A stretch of 64,000 bases of DNA from CAWANP01 sp963783445 (lineage in GTDB: Bacteria > Chloroflexota > Anaerolineae > JAAYZQ01). The notes beneath the pieces were generated by a model that saw only the letters and a list, made by a program, of their open reading frames with translations, searched no databases and had not been told where the DNA came from. Within the stretch, counting starts at the first letter, position 1; each line of letters starts with the position of its first letter. Shown piece after piece: positions 1 through 9,979 of the stretch. The DNA lies in contig CAWANP010000015.1 in the NCBI GenBank assembly GCA_963783445.1, positions 310,001 to 374,000 of the forward strand, given 5' to 3'. Position numbers and translations under genes: made by a program.

Positions 1-1498
1 GGAGGCGAGCAAGTTCCTCACCTCCACTGCCCGATGAGCGCGGCCTCGGTAACTTGCCAGGACGCTCCGGTTTCATCCTGGAGTACCGCTGAAGCATCGG
101 ACGAGGCCAGGGACAAAGCTGTGGTCCTTCCGTGCGTAGGCCCGCGCACCGATGGCCTCCATCTTCGAGGACGACAACCAGGTTCTGGCCTGCCAGCGTA
201 TCGTTGACGACTCGTTCATCGCTCAGGACCGATAGCGGGTAGGCTTTGGGTTGGCCGTCGATGAGCTGGGTAAAGACCCAGCTTTTGGTGGGCAAGATCT
301 GGCTCCGCTGCCAGACCGGGAACATGGTGTCGGGACTGGCGAAATAGTCGGCGTAGGCTACGCCGGCGCCATAGTCGCGCGTAAAGCCGGTGTCAAAGGC
401 CATGACCTTGGTATCGGGATGTTCGGCGTACCAGGCCTCCCAGGTGGTCAGCGTAACGGGCAGCCGTTCGAGTTCGATGCCACTGCCCACCAGGGGGCCA
501 AAGGCCGGCGTGCCCCAGAGCTGGTGCCAGAGTGTATCGGTGTTGCGGTCGTACATCAGCTTGTTGCTGCGATAGAGGAAACCGGAGGAGCCAAAGGTCA
601 GGTAGCCCTCGGTTGGGGGATATTCTCCACGCCCGCCGGTCAGCGTGTATCCGCCGGGCAAGTTCGCTCTCTTCGATCCGGGTCTTGTACAGCACCGCTG
701 CACCGCAGAGCGTTCAGTAGGCCAGCGAGACCGGCTCGCCACCGACGACGTCGTTGAACATCTCGTGCCAGTCCAGGAAGCGGGCCGGATAGGCCCGCGT
801 GTCGCCGTTGATGACTCAGGCCAAAGACCCGCTCTTCAGGCACCAGGTAGCCGGCCTCTGCCGGATCAACCATCGTGGGGTTGTCGAGGGCCGGGATGCC
901 GTCGACCAGCACGCCGCCCCAGACGATCTCCTCCACCCGCGAATCGGGCGCGATCTTGACATCCGCATTCAAGAAGCGGAGAAAGTTGGGGTCAATGCGG
1001 GAATAGAGCGCAGCTTTCCAGGCCTGGATAGCCGGCAAAGCTCTCGATCTCGGGGTGCTGGCCGGCCCACTCGACCCATTCGAACCAATCCGGCGGCAGT
1101 TCCTGGCCGGTGAGCGCGTTGAGGGCATCGCCGAGCGGTCTACGCAGCCGGGACTGGTAGCGCAGGGCATCGATCAAGGCGGCAACAAAGCGCGTATCAG
1201 CCGAGGAGGCTATCTGGCCGAGAGTCGCCTGCGCTTCCTCTGCGCTAATGCCTCCGTACAGCAGGGGGTCAAGCAGGGCCTGGTGGTCCAGCTCAGCCTG
1301 GCCCGTGGCTGGTGTTGCCTCGGCTGTCCTCCCAACGCTTGGCGTTGCGCTTGGGTGTGCTTCCATCGCAGGGCTCGTCGTTGGCATCTCTGCTGGCATT
1401 GTCCCAACAACTGGGGACGGCGAAGCAGGGAATCGTGGACCCGAAGAGCCACAGCCTACCAGGATCGCCAGGGACAAGATGTAGAGCACTTTGCGCAT
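1..1498 (-). pseudogene. DUF3179 family lipoprotein, multiply frameshifted, 3' end outside window
   Basis: The start is ATG at 1498 with GGAGG just upstream. The N-terminus reads MRKVLYILSLAILVGCGSSG, a lipoprotein signal with cysteine at the lipobox, followed by a Pro/Thr/Ser-rich linker. Downstream the DUF3179 family can be followed only by changing frame: VDGIPALDNPTMV near 900, then RAYPARFLDWHEM and the CTLCG cysteine pair near 730-800, then FGSSGFLYRSNKLMYDR near 550-600 and DGQPKAYPLSVLSDERVVND near 190-255. At least five frame changes are needed, near 1015, 815, 655, 155 and 30. The function of DUF3179 proteins is unknown; this one would be a membrane-anchored extracytoplasmic protein. 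Frame breaks in a family still readable along its length suggest sequencing errors or a very young pseudogene. Confidence 0.75.
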
Positions 1499-1901
1499 TG
1501 TTTCCTCCACAGGTGGAATGCTATCCCTGCGAAGGTTCTCTCGACGCGGTTCAGCCAGACTATGCACGTTTGGCCCGAATCTCGCTGCGACGCAGGCGTC
1601 GCCAAACCTTCGCAAGGATAGGGCTGCCTTTCTTGCACCGCCATCCAGTGTACAATGCTACCCTGAAGAGAGTGTTACCGTACCCTTGCGAAATCCTTAC
1701 AGCTTCATACTCGAAGAGGGACTCGGTATCCCACCAGAAGGCTGGCCCGGATTGCAGCCAGCCACGAACGACAGAGCCAGCATCCAGGCAAACAGGAAGA
1801 ATACCAAGCGGGCAAGTCTCATGTTATTCTCTATCGATCCAGTACTGGGTCAAGGCGGCAGTGTATCCTTCTCGTTGAAAGCGATTCTGGTTGACTTTAC
1901 C
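1499..1901. repeat. Intergenic stretch with an inverted repeat
   Basis: No convincing gene is seen between the DUF3179 gene and the kinase. It contains a 17-nt inverted repeat with one mismatch: CTATCCCTGCGAAGGTT at 1521-1537 and its reverse complement at 1605-1621, 67 nt apart. A third partial copy of the core TTGCGAA lies near 1684-1690. The left arm sits just upstream of the DUF3179 ribosome binding site, so it could be a regulatory site or a hairpin in that leader. The rest of the stretch shows nothing recognisable. Confidence 0.4.
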
Positions 1902-4655
1902 CTAGCGGCGCAGAAAGCCTGTTATTCTGGCGCGCGGACCGGTTGGGTCACCGACCTGCATCTGGACCACCACCGAGGTCTGCCCGCCGTTGCTTTCTAT
2001 CTCGATGCTTCCGTTATAGCTGCCCGGTGTGAGCCCGTTGGTCTGGAGTCGGGCGCTGAGGGTGGCGCGCTTGCCGGAGAACCCGTTCGACTCCAGGTGC
2101 AGCCAGGGTGAAGTGCTTTGGGCGGTACCGGACAAGCTGCCGCTACCCGTGTTGGTCAGTCGGAGTTTGAATCTCCGCCGTGATCCGGCTGCCACCGTGC
2201 CCAGGTAGACGGCTGAAGGCTGTACCGTCAGCGTGGGTCCCAGGGCGGTGGCCCGCACGGGGAGGTCGATGTCGCCCCCATTGGAGGTGAAGCGAATGAC
2301 GCCCCTCCGTTCTACGCCATCCGCCAGATGCCGGCTGTAAAGCTCCACGGCCAGATCATAGGCGTTGCCTGACCAGCGGTTCTTACTCGGGCTGAGCCAC
2401 TCGGGCCAGGACAGGATCCGGCCCTTGAGCAGGCCCGTCCCCTGGTTCTCCAGTCTGACCACCAGGCTGCGTTTCTCTCCGGGCGGCACATCTCTGAACT
2501 CCAGGGATTGTGGCGATAGTGCAAGCTTGGCTGGCAGGGCCCGGGCTTGTACGGGGATGGTTACCTCCCCGCCGTTGGTGGCCACCCGAATGGCAGCGCT
2601 GGCGGTCTGCCCGGCCGGCATCTCGAGCGGCCGGGCCACGACAGCCAGTTTGACGGCGTTGCCCGAGATTTCACTGCTGGAAAGTTTGAGCCAGGGCTGG
2701 CTGGATGTGACTGTGCCCTGAAGCCCGCCTCCGCCAGTGTTGGTCACCTGCAGCGTCTGGAGCCCTGGTTGGGCGTCCACCTGTCCAAAGTCCAGGGCGG
2801 CGGGTGAGACACGGACCCTCTCTGGTGTCTGTACCAGGAATTCTACCTGGAGCCGCTGGGCGCCGCCGTTGCTCAGGATGTCCAGCATGCCCTGGTAGCG
2901 CTGCTCGCCTTTCAAGAGTGATGTATCGATAGGGATGGTGAGTTTTGTCTCCCCGCTAAAGCTCTTGCTGGTCTGCAGCCAGGGTTCCCGGGCGCGGATG
3001 GTCCCCCGCAGGGTGCCCTTGCCCCGGTTCTTTATGGTGACAGCCATCGACTTGGGCTGGCCCAAGCGGATTGTGCCAAGATCTTGCCTGCTATTCTTGA
3101 TCTGGAGCAATGGCTCGTTGCGGGACAACCAGTCCAGGGTACCGCAAGCAGGGCAGGCGGGAAAGAGCTGCCGGGCCGGCAGCTCGTGATTGGCGTGGGC
3201 AAATTCGTGGCCGCAGACTCGACACTTGAGAACCCGGCGCAGATTCCACTGGTTGGAGTGACATTGGGGGCACTCGGGGGGAGGGCGGCGGCCCCGTGTC
3301 CTCGGCGCGGTCCAGTCGTGGTCACATACGTAGCAGTGGCAGCGGCGGTCCTTGCTCAGCTTGGTGGATACCAGTTTTTTTACTTCGCCGCGGTTTATCA
3401 GGTACTGGCGCAGAGTGCCCGGTCCCAGCGAGCGCGAGTAGCTCTCGTCTACCTCCACCAGCTTGGCTCCCAGGCCCGCCGCCTGGAGCTGGGCGACGAC
3501 CTTCTGCGTAGCATTGAACGAAGTGCTGTTCAGCACCGTCGTGGGCGCAGAGAGGGTTTTCATCGTGGCTTCTTCTTCGGTCATGGACAGTTCGATCTGG
3601 AGGGTTTCGACTGTCTGTTCGATCATCTGGTCGGGAACGTAGGCCAGGACGACACGGTAGTTGCCAGCCTTGTCCTTGGGTGTCCTGGCCCTTGGTTCCT
3701 TCAACCCCTGTTCCAGACCGCGGCGGAACTGGGCCGCCGTGCTCCGCTTCTGTGGATCGGGTTCCACGGCCTTGGCCAGGGCTCGGGCCAGCGGCCTACC
3801 CAGCGAGGAGGGCCAGGGAAAGGACATGGGATGGTTCTGGGGATCGTCGTCTGTCAGCAGGTGGTACATGGTTGCTGCCAGCGCATAGACGTCCGACTTG
3901 GGCACCGATTTTCCCTGGTACTGCTCTGGCGGAGCGTAGCCCATGGTGCCAAAGACGCTGGCCTTTTTCAGGGCGCCTTTGGGGTCCAGGCCGCTCATGA
4001 AGCGCGTCTGGGCTGTACCAAAATCCACCAGCCGGATGTCGCCCGACTGTTGGTCCAGGACTAGATTGGCGGGCTTGATGTCATGGTGGATGACGGGGGT
4101 AGGCTGTCGACTCTCCAGGTACTCCAGGATCTGGCAGGCCTGGATGCCCCAGCGTACCACGTCCTTGACGGCATAGGGCCGGCCTGGAACGAGCTGGCCC
4201 TGGCCATCGACGTGGGTCAGGCCCTCGTTTAGGTCATCGCCCTCTACGTACTCCATAACAATATAGTTGCGGCCCAACTCGGTAAAGTAGGTGATGATGG
4301 CCGGGATCCCGGCGTGGTGGAGGCTGGCCAGGATGCGGGCCTCGTCCTCAAAACGCTCGTGGGCCCGCTGGACGGCCTGCTCGTAGGTGGACCGGTCGGG
4401 ATAGTCGGCCGGATCGACATAATCCAACATCTCTTTCAGGACGCGCAGCCGTTCAAAGGCTTCCATGTCCTTGACCAGGTACAGGGCACCCATGCCGCCC
4501 TGGGTCAGGGCCTGCGCGACCTCGTAGGCGCCGCCCTTTAGCGTTTGGCCTGCCTGCAGCCTTACCTGGCCCCGCAGGTAGGCCAGCGAGGCGCCGCACT
4601 GGGCGCAAAAGTCCGCGCCGATTCGGTTGTCGTGCCCGCAGCGGGGGCATTGCAT
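1902..4655 (-). CDS. Zinc-ribbon Ser/Thr protein kinase with C-terminal Ig-like repeats
   Basis: The 917-aa protein starts at ATG 4655, chosen because the zinc ribbon begins at residue 2 and GGAG lies upstream; a longer open frame upstream lacks coding character. Domain order: zinc ribbon with C3, C6, C17, C20; Hanks-type kinase about 42-320 with glycine loop 51-63, K74, E105, H190-H191-D192 (HHD instead of HRD) with K194, D211-F-G and A241-P-P-E; a linker; two to three CxxC zinc ribbons about 455-530; then four Ig-like repeats to the end, each with an NxGxGxLxGT-type core and a conserved SNGG/TNGG turn. No membrane segment is visible, so it is probably cytoplasmic. The target is unknown. The gene is monocistronic and intact, unlike its neighbours. 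Confidence 0.9.
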   Translation of the reverse strand: MQCPRCGHDNRIGADFCAQCGASLAYLRGQVRLQAGQTLKGGAYEVAQALTQGGMGALYLVKDMEAFERLRVLKEMLDYVDPADYPDRSTYEQAVQRAHERFEDEARILASLHHAGIPAIITYFTELGRNYIVMEYVEGDDLNEGLTHVDGQGQLVPGRPYAVKDVVRWGIQACQILEYLESRQPTPVIHHDIKPANLVLDQQSGDIRLVDFGTAQTRFMSGLDPKGALKKASVFGTMGYAPPEQYQGKSVPKSDVYALAATMYHLLTDDDPQNHPMSFPWPSSLGRPLARALAKAVEPDPQKRSTAAQFRRGLEQGLKEPRARTPKDKAGNYRVVLAYVPDQMIEQTVETLQIELSMTEEEATMKTLSAPTTVLNSTSFNATQKVVAQLQAAGLGAKLVEVDESYSRSLGPGTLRQYLINRGEVKKLVSTKLSKDRRCHCYVCDHDWTAPRTRGRRPPPECPQCHSNQWNLRRVLKCRVCGHEFAHANHELPARQLFPACPACGTLDWLSRNEPLLQIKNSRQDLGTIRLGQPKSMAVTIKNRGKGTLRGTIRAREPWLQTSKSFSGETKLTIPIDTSLLKGEQRYQGMLDILSNGGAQRLQVEFLVQTPERVRVSPAALDFGQVDAQPGLQTLQVTNTGGGGLQGTVTSSQPWLKLSSSEISGNAVKLAVVARPLEMPAGQTASAAIRVATNGGEVTIPVQARALPAKLALSPQSLEFRDVPPGEKRSLVVRLENQGTGLLKGRILSWPEWLSPSKNRWSGNAYDLAVELYSRHLADGVERRGVIRFTSNGGDIDLPVRATALGPTLTVQPSAVYLGTVAAGSRRRFKLRLTNTGSGSLSGTAQSTSPWLHLESNGFSGKRATLSARLQTNGLTPGSYNGSIEIESNGGQTSVVVQMQVGDPTGPRARITGFLRR

Positions 4656-4709
4656 CGTTTGCTCCGAAGTCAAATCCTTTGGACTGCGCCGGCCTGTGCC
4701 GGTGTCCTG

Positions 4710-4739
4710 ATTATACCACTGCAGACCGTAGGGGGCAAA
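4710..4739 (-). promoter_or_regulatory. Probable promoter of the kinase gene
   Basis: Read on the minus strand, TATAAT (4715-4710) is preceded at 18 nt by TTTGCC (4739-4734). It lies 55 nt upstream of the kinase start. The -10 is a perfect match and the -35 is weak. Confidence 0.55.
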
Positions 4740-4831
4740 GGGGGATTGGGTGGGTTGTGTGAAACACTTGGTGCTGATGCCGGGTTGGCGTGTCTGAGAA
4801 TCTGACTGGCTGCAGTGTTTGCTCTGAATAG

Positions 4832-4862
4832 ACCTCGGGGGTCCCAGGCAGACCCCCGAGGT
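4832..4862. terminator. GC-rich hairpin, terminator-like or REP-like
   Basis: A perfect 12-bp stem, ACCTCGGGGGTC with GACCCCCGAGGT, is closed by a 7-nt loop. There is no long T run on either side. Nearly the same stem occurs at 26465-26496 and a related one at 30001-30036, so it may belong to an interspersed family. It lies upstream of the kinase promoter and downstream of a possible minus-strand gene at 5190-5487. Confidence 0.55.
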
Positions 4863-5189
4863 TGAGATTGTGGGCATGCTGTTTGCGCGGGGCAGCCTTA
4901 GGCCTACGGGCGCGGCGCCAGGCGGCGAGGAGGGTCGAGTTTGGAGCGGGGGACCAGGCCGATGAGTCCGGGGGTGTCCAGCTTGCCGCGGGTCTGGCCG
5001 AGGTGGATGACCGTGCTCCTGGAAGTCCTTGAGGTCACTGGGCTGTTCCGCTTCGGGCTTGCGAGCCGGGCTGAGGGCTTCCGAAGGACAAGTGGTGCGC
5101 AAAGGCCGAGGCAGCCGAGCTTGCGGTCCATGTCCAGGGCGGCGCGGCCCAAGGTTGGTCGACGGTGGTGGCCTCCATCGGGCACGGTT
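4863..5189. other. Unassigned stretch, possibly frame-broken minus-strand coding
   Basis: Several minus-strand frames here keep GC-rich third positions and protein-like runs, for example TVIHLGQTRGKLDTPGLIGL near 4950-5010, but no single frame stays convincing and no family is recognised. It may be the continuation of the small gene at 5190-5487, or another short gene broken by indels. Confidence 0.25.
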
Positions 5190-5487
5190 CTAGGTGCCGC
5201 AACCGTTGCAGGCATCCCCATCCAGGGCGGCCATAGAGAGGCGCGGAGCTGCAGGGAGGGGGCTCCTGGGTAGCGGGGCTGGCGTAGGGAGAGGCTCTAC
5301 GCGGACGTTTTCCAGGACCCAGGCGCTTGAGTTCTACGTCCCATTCTAGGTCGCCTGCGACGATGCGGCCGTTGATTAGGGGCTCGGGTGGGGGTTCGGT
5401 GGGGCCGTGAAATTCGACCAGGATGATGGGCTGGGCGGTGGTGGGGTCGGGGACGATGTGCAGGATGCTGAGCCGCCGGGCGGGCAT
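5190..5487 (-). pseudogene. Hypothetical small protein, one apparent frameshift
   Basis: From ATG 5487 the minus frame reads about 55 codons with strong GC-ending codon bias, through VEFHGPTEPPPEPL and GDLEWDVELKRLG. At a G run near 5320 the coding character moves to another frame (VLENVRVEPLPTPAP) and ends with GDACNGCGT and a TAG at 5192-5190. The family is not recognised and the ribosome binding site is weak. Codon use resembles the phage-like genes at 6860-8593, so it may belong to the same degraded element; that link is a guess. Confidence 0.35.
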
Positions 5488-5672
5488 TTCTTGACCATTG
5501 GAGGTAGTCGCTTACGTTGGTCAGAATTCCGCAGCAGCAGCCGGAAGCAGGTACAGAACATCGCTGTCTTTGGAATTACATGGCTGAATTGATAGTGCCT
5601 TCAAGTTTTGGCGAACGAATGTTCGGGAACAGGACAGGGTTGCGGCGGACTGCTTACGGGTCAGGTCGAGCT

Positions 5673-6764
5673 ATGGTATACTCTGTTCAGTTCCAATCAT
5701 CTAGAGTATCCCGTAGGAGTGAAACAACGCTGAGTGGGCTTCGCGCTACGACGGTCGCAGTTGCTGTTGCGGCATTTCTTGTGGCGGTGGTTTTCCTTGC
5801 CGTCGTGGCGGCTGGTTCCAGCCTGGACAGTTCGCTCGATGAGGATTCCGGCCACCAGGCCTTCCGCCTCTGGCAATGCAGCCTCTGCCGACACCATCTA
5901 CTCCGCCTATCTCTGTCCAGCGTTATCGAATGGAGTACGCCGTTCAGACAGCGGCGGCTCACCTATGGATGCCTGCTCCACGCTACTGGGATGGCAATGG
6001 AGTACGCCAGCTTTCGATTCTTCAGATCTCGCCCCCTCCGACTAACCGTCACCGGGAGAAAAACGGTACGGACATAATCTACTGGGGGAACCCAACTGAA
6101 ATAACGCAGACGTTCAAAGTTGTTTTCGACACTGAGATCGCTTTCCTCAAGTATGACATCGACGAAAACAGACAGTGGTCGCCTTATGATTCTGCGTCAG
6201 ACCTATACCAGAGAAACGTCGCTGCTACCAGCTGGGCGCAGGCAGACCATCCAGAGATCGAAAGTCAGGCGGCCCCGATCGTTAGCGACGAGAAGAACCC
6301 TACGCAGGGCAAGACTGATTCATCGCTTGGCGGCAGAGAACACCAGGGCTGCACAGAGGGGGACCTGAAGATGCGCTCTCGGTGTTTCGGCGTGGGTCAG
6401 GTGCCTGCGGTGGTCATGCCAATTTGCTGGTGGCTGGCCGGGCCAGTGGGATTCCGGGCCGAACGTAGTCCATGCCAGGGTTGGGCCTTACTTTCAAGCG
6501 GCGATTGGGCCGACCAAACAATGGGCTTCCACGTCTGGGTCGAATTCTACGCCAGAGTCTGGCTGGAATGCGTAAAGTTACCCTTCCTTCGTGGACATGT
6601 TCACGGAGATGCTCGAATCCCTTGTACCAACCTCCAAGGGCAATGACATACATCTAGGGAACGGCCATCCATGGGATGAGCTGGGATGGTTTCACATTCC
6701 GTGGAATCCGACCGGCCAACTGGAGTCTTACCCATTGTGGTTGACGGTCACGAGGCTGCCTTAG
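5673..6764 (+). pseudogene. Transglutaminase-like protein, several frameshifts
   Basis: The N-terminus has a membrane anchor (VAVAVAAFLVAVVFLAVVAA) near residues 25-45. From about 5900 a transglutaminase-core protein can be read: the RYRMEYAVQT beta strand, LWMPAPRYWDGN, the WSPYD and LYQRN segments, DALSVFRRGSGACGGHANL with the catalytic cysteine near 6403, FHVWVEFY with the catalytic histidine near 6530, and a C-terminus HPWDELGWFHIP...LTVTRLP ending at TAG 6762. At least three frame changes are needed, near 5870, 6330-6370 and 6450-6600. The active-site cysteine and histidine persist, so indel errors are as likely as real decay. TATACT at 5677-5682 overlaps the proposed start, so the true start may be further downstream. 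Confidence 0.7.
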
Positions 6765-6859
6765 CTGGCTTGCGACTGGCCCCATCTGCTTGCGGACTGC
6801 ACTGAGCGCACTCAGTGTGGCCCGCTGCATGTCAGGAGCTTTGCATACAGGTTCGGGGA

Positions 6860-8169
6860 CTACCAACTGTTGCGGTCCTGCCGGTCCCAGCGGTCGAGGG
6901 GCGGCAGGGGGCCGAGGCCGGCGGCGGTGGCGGCCTGGCGGCGGGCGTAGGCTTTGAGGCCGCGGTCAAAGTCTCTGAGGCGGGCGTTGGCCCAGTCGCG
7001 GAACTTGCGGGGGACGCGGTAGCCGGGTTTCTCCATGATGCGCTCCTCGGCGACGTAGCCGACGGCGCCCTGGATGATGAGGGTCTCGGCGTCGTCGGGG
7101 ATGGTGGTGGCTGAGGCGCCGTCCAGGCCGTTGAGGGTGCAGAGGCGGTGGTACCAGAGGCGGATGACGTCGCCGGAGGTAGGCTCGGTGCTGGAGTCGA
7201 TGAAGAGCGTATCACCCCAGACCTCATAGCTGACCCACTCGGGCGGGAACTCGGGGAACTCGAGGTATAGGGCCACCAGACGCGGGTGACGCGGAGCAGG
7301 TCGGTGATGGTGGAGAGGTCGATCTCGCGGCCGTGAGCTGGAGAGGGTCAGGGTGGTGACGGTCTCCTGGGGGGCGATCTCGTTGAAGCGGCCGACGGCC
7401 CAGCGGATGGCCTCGTCGATGTCGGCCTGGTCGAAGGCGTAGGCGTAGCGCCACCAGGACGGCTGTGAGTTCTTGCGGATGCCGTTGCGGAAGGCTTTGC
7501 CGTGCTCGCCGGCCCAGTCGAGAAGGCGCTTGACGACGTCGGAGTCGACGGTCAGGGATCGGATAGCTCGACGCGCGCTGGTGGGCGGCGTTGTGACAGG
7601 CGCCGTTGATGAGGTAGGTGATGTCATCGGCGGGGATGGTGGTGGCCGAGGCCCGTTGAGGCCGTTGAGGAGGGCGGGGGTGGAGTACCAGATCCGGACC
7701 TTTTCGCCGGTGGCGGGCTCGGTGCGGCTGTCGATGTAGAGGCATGCTCCGCCGAGGCCAGAGTCGAACTGGACCCAGGCGGGCGGGTAGCCGGGGTCGG
7801 CGCTGTCGTAGGGCCACCAGACCTTGTGGACGCGGAGCGTGTCGGACAGGCTGGAGATGTCGACCTCGCGGCCATCGGCGGAGAGGGTCAGGGTGGTGAC
7901 GGCCAGGCGGGGGCTGTGACGGTTGTACTCCTCGAGGGCCTTTTCGATGGCCTCGTCGACGTCGGCGGAGGCCCATTTCGTGTTGCCGCTGTCCTGCAGG
8001 TGGAGCTCGACGCGGTCGCGGAGGGTGGATAGGGTCTCGGTGGAGGAGAGGACGGGGACGGGGTCGGGCGCGCCGTGGGCATGCTCGAGCTGGGTGCGGA
8101 TGCGGTCGCGGAGGGTGTTGAGGGTCAGGGTGCTGGCGCTGTGGCCGGGGTGCCGGTGCCTGTGGCCAT
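6860..8169 (-). pseudogene. Phage-like structural protein with duplicated module, frameshifted
   Basis: The best start is ATG 8169 (MATGTGTPATA) with AAGGAGTAACC upstream. A one-base loss near 8135 moves the reading to TLTLNTLRDRIRTQLEHAHG. The protein holds two copies of a module of about 150 residues. Each copy has a helical DxDEAIxxAxxxxN segment, VTTLTLS, DGREVDISSL or GREIDLSTI, RVWWPY, a G-x-LFIDSSTEP strand, VRIWY or IRLWY, and LNGLxGASATTIP. Further frame breaks occur near 7655, where a G is missing from a GGG run, and at 7275-7335. The helical opening resembles phage head-tail adaptor proteins, but I cannot name a family. The C-terminus has FRDWANARLRDFDRGLKAYARRQ. Confidence 0.5.
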
Positions 8170-8282
8170 GGTTACTCCTTGCCACGAATGTGCACGAATT
8201 GACGAATGTGAAGATGGCTTGGTCCACCGGCGTGGGACCAGATTTCCCTCTGGGTAGTTGGGGATTCCTTTGTCGCTTCGCT

Positions 8283-8330
8283 TCCTCGCAATGACGTGAT
8301 CAGATAACAAGCTCCTCGGAATGACATGAT
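8283..8330. repeat. Imperfect 18-nt direct repeat
   Basis: TCCTCGCAATGACGTGAT at 8283-8300 is repeated as TCCTCGGAATGACATGAT at 8313-8330, with two mismatches and a 30-nt period. It is noncoding and lies between the two phage-like genes. It looks like an interspersed intergenic repeat rather than a regulatory site. Confidence 0.45.
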
Positions 8331-8593
8331 TAAGAAACCTCTTCTTCGTCAGGGTTGGTAAAGTCCCAGCCGGCTTTCTGGCGCCAGACGTAGACGGTGC
8401 CGGAGTCCAGGCAGAAGGTGACATGGCCGCTGGCGTTGGTGTGTCTGGCGTCGCTGGTGACCCAGATACGGGCGTCGGGGATGGGGCTGGCGTCGACGTC
8501 GGAGGTCAGGGTGTAAGTGAAGGTGATGGCGCCGGTGTACAGGGCAGCGGTCTCTGGCGATCTGTGAACAGGACTCCACCGCGTGACCTGCAA
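8330..8593 (-). pseudogene. Phage-like Ig-fold fragment
   Basis: The last 70 or so codons read as a beta-sandwich protein: GAITFTYTLTSDVDASPIP, DARIWVTSD, TNASGHVTFCLDSGTVYVW, RQKAGWDFTNPDEEEVS. The TNASGxVTFxLDxG pattern is typical of carboxypeptidase-regulatory or phage Ig-like domains. A few residues seem missing between SD and TNASG. The first part of the frame has no coding character, so the 5' end is uncertain or lost. It lies directly upstream of, and on the same strand as, the duplicated-module gene, which suggests one phage-derived unit. Confidence 0.4.
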
Positions 8594-8597
8594 GCCT

Positions 8598-8626
8598 TTG
8601 CGGGCTGCGCAGTGCTGTGCTACAAT
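8598..8626 (+). promoter_or_regulatory. Promoter of the alpha/beta hydrolase gene
   Basis: TTGCGG (8598-8603), 17 nt, then TACAAT (8621-8626). It ends 44 nt before the start codon. Confidence 0.6.
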
Positions 8627-8669
8627 TGCGCCTTATGATACCAGATCCCATGCCTAAGGGCAGTGTCTC

Positions 8670-9923
8670 GTGATGAGATACGTCCGGATACTTGCTTTTA
8701 CGGCGCTGATTCTGAGCAGCCTGCGACTCTCTGCCCTAAAGCCGCTGGTCGGCCCGATTGCGGCCATCTTGCTGGTGCCCTTCCGGCTCCTGGCCGAGGC
8801 ACTGGCTCCGGCTACGGCGTTGCTGGGGGCGGTGGGGGCGCTGTTGGGTCTGTTGCAGAAAGATCCGCTGACTACCGTGGCCGGGGGCTTGGCTGCGGCG
8901 CTGTCTGCAGTCTATGTGCGCTCGGCGGCGGCACCCCACGATGGTTTTGAGCGTGCCTTCGGCCCGGATTGGTCGAGTGAGATCCGGCGCAAGTTGGCTC
9001 CGGATGCCCTGCAACGCATGCTGCACCGGCGCTGGACGTGGTTTCTGCCGCCGGATCCGGCAGCGCGCTGCGGGCGGGACGTGCCTTTCTGGAGCATTGC
9101 CGGGGCCGGTGGGCGTGAGCCGGTGCAGCTCCTGTGCAACCTGTGGCAGCCACCGGGAAGTATCCAGAATTCAGGGCTGGCCTTTGTCTTTTTCCACGGC
9201 GGGGGCTGGCACCAGTACGGCAAGGGTCTCCTCACGGGGTCTTTCTTCCGGCACCTGGCGGCGCAGGGCCACGTAGTGATGGACGTGGCCTACCGGCTCT
9301 ATCCGCAAACCGACCTGGCCGGCATGGTGGGCGACGCGAAACGGGCGGTCGCCTGGATGAAGGCCAATGCCGGGCGCTACGGCGTGAACCCCGAGTGGGT
9401 CGTCGCGGCTGGCGGCTCGGCGGGTGGGCATCTGGCATTGATGGCGGCCTATACGCCTGGCCACCCCGAGCTTTCGCCGGAGGACCTCAAGGGGGCCGAT
9501 ACGTCGGTGCGCGCGGTCGTCGCCTATTACCCGGTGGTGGACCTGAGGGCCTACGCGGACCATAACAGCTATGCCACGACCTTCGTTGGCCCTCTGGAAT
9601 TGACCAGCCCCAGGGAGGTTGTGGCCGGCTTGCTGGATGGAACAGCGGATGAGGTGCCGGATCGATACGATCTGCTGTCGCCCGACACCCACGTGTACCC
9701 GGAATGCCCGCCGACGCTGCTTCTGCAGGGCGGGCACGATCACGTCGTGCCCCTGGCACCGATCCGTTCCTTCTACCGCAGGCTAGAGGCTGCGGGGGTA
9801 CCGGTCGTCTATGTCGAATATCCGGCAACGGAACACGTTTTCGATCTTGTCCTACCGCGCCTATCCCCTGCGGCCCAGGCAGCTTGGCACGATGTGGAAC
9901 GGTTTCTGGCCCTCATGATTTGA
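8670..9923 (+). CDS. Alpha/beta hydrolase (esterase/lipase type) with N-terminal membrane segments
   Basis: The 417-aa protein starts at GTG 8670, or at the adjacent ATG 8673, after a TAAGGG ribosome site. Residues 1-85 contain two or three hydrophobic segments. The catalytic domain has the HGGGW oxyanion motif (176-180) of the hormone-sensitive-lipase branch, nucleophile S250 in GGSAGGH, D357 and H389. The family acts on carboxyl esters of small or medium acyl substrates; the natural substrate is unknown. The membrane anchor suggests action at the cytoplasmic face. The gene is intact and followed by its own spaced downstream promoter, so it is probably monocistronic. Confidence 0.88.
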   Translation: MMRYVRILAFTALILSSLRLSALKPLVGPIAAILLVPFRLLAEALAPATALLGAVGALLGLLQKDPLTTVAGGLAAALSAVYVRSAAAPHDGFERAFGPDWSSEIRRKLAPDALQRMLHRRWTWFLPPDPAARCGRDVPFWSIAGAGGREPVQLLCNLWQPPGSIQNSGLAFVFFHGGGWHQYGKGLLTGSFFRHLAAQGHVVMDVAYRLYPQTDLAGMVGDAKRAVAWMKANAGRYGVNPEWVVAAGGSAGGHLALMAAYTPGHPELSPEDLKGADTSVRAVVAYYPVVDLRAYADHNSYATTFVGPLELTSPREVVAGLLDGTADEVPDRYDLLSPDTHVYPECPPTLLLQGGHDHVVPLAPIRSFYRRLEAAGVPVVYVEYPATEHVFDLVLPRLSPAAQAAWHDVERFLALMI

Positions 9924-9950
9924 GTTCCTTGCATCGCTCGCCGCAGGACC

Positions 9951-9979
9951 TTGACAATCAGCGCGATGGGTGGTATCCT
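9951..9979 (+). promoter_or_regulatory. Promoter of the histidine phosphatase gene
   Basis: TTGACA (9951-9956), a 17-nt spacer, then TATCCT (9974-9979). The -35 is perfect. Confidence 0.7.

Noticed and set aside
4656..5102. N-terminal extension of the kinase to 5102
   Set aside because: The added residues are low-complexity Pro/Ser/Arg with no family pattern, and the promoter at 4710-4739 lies inside them.
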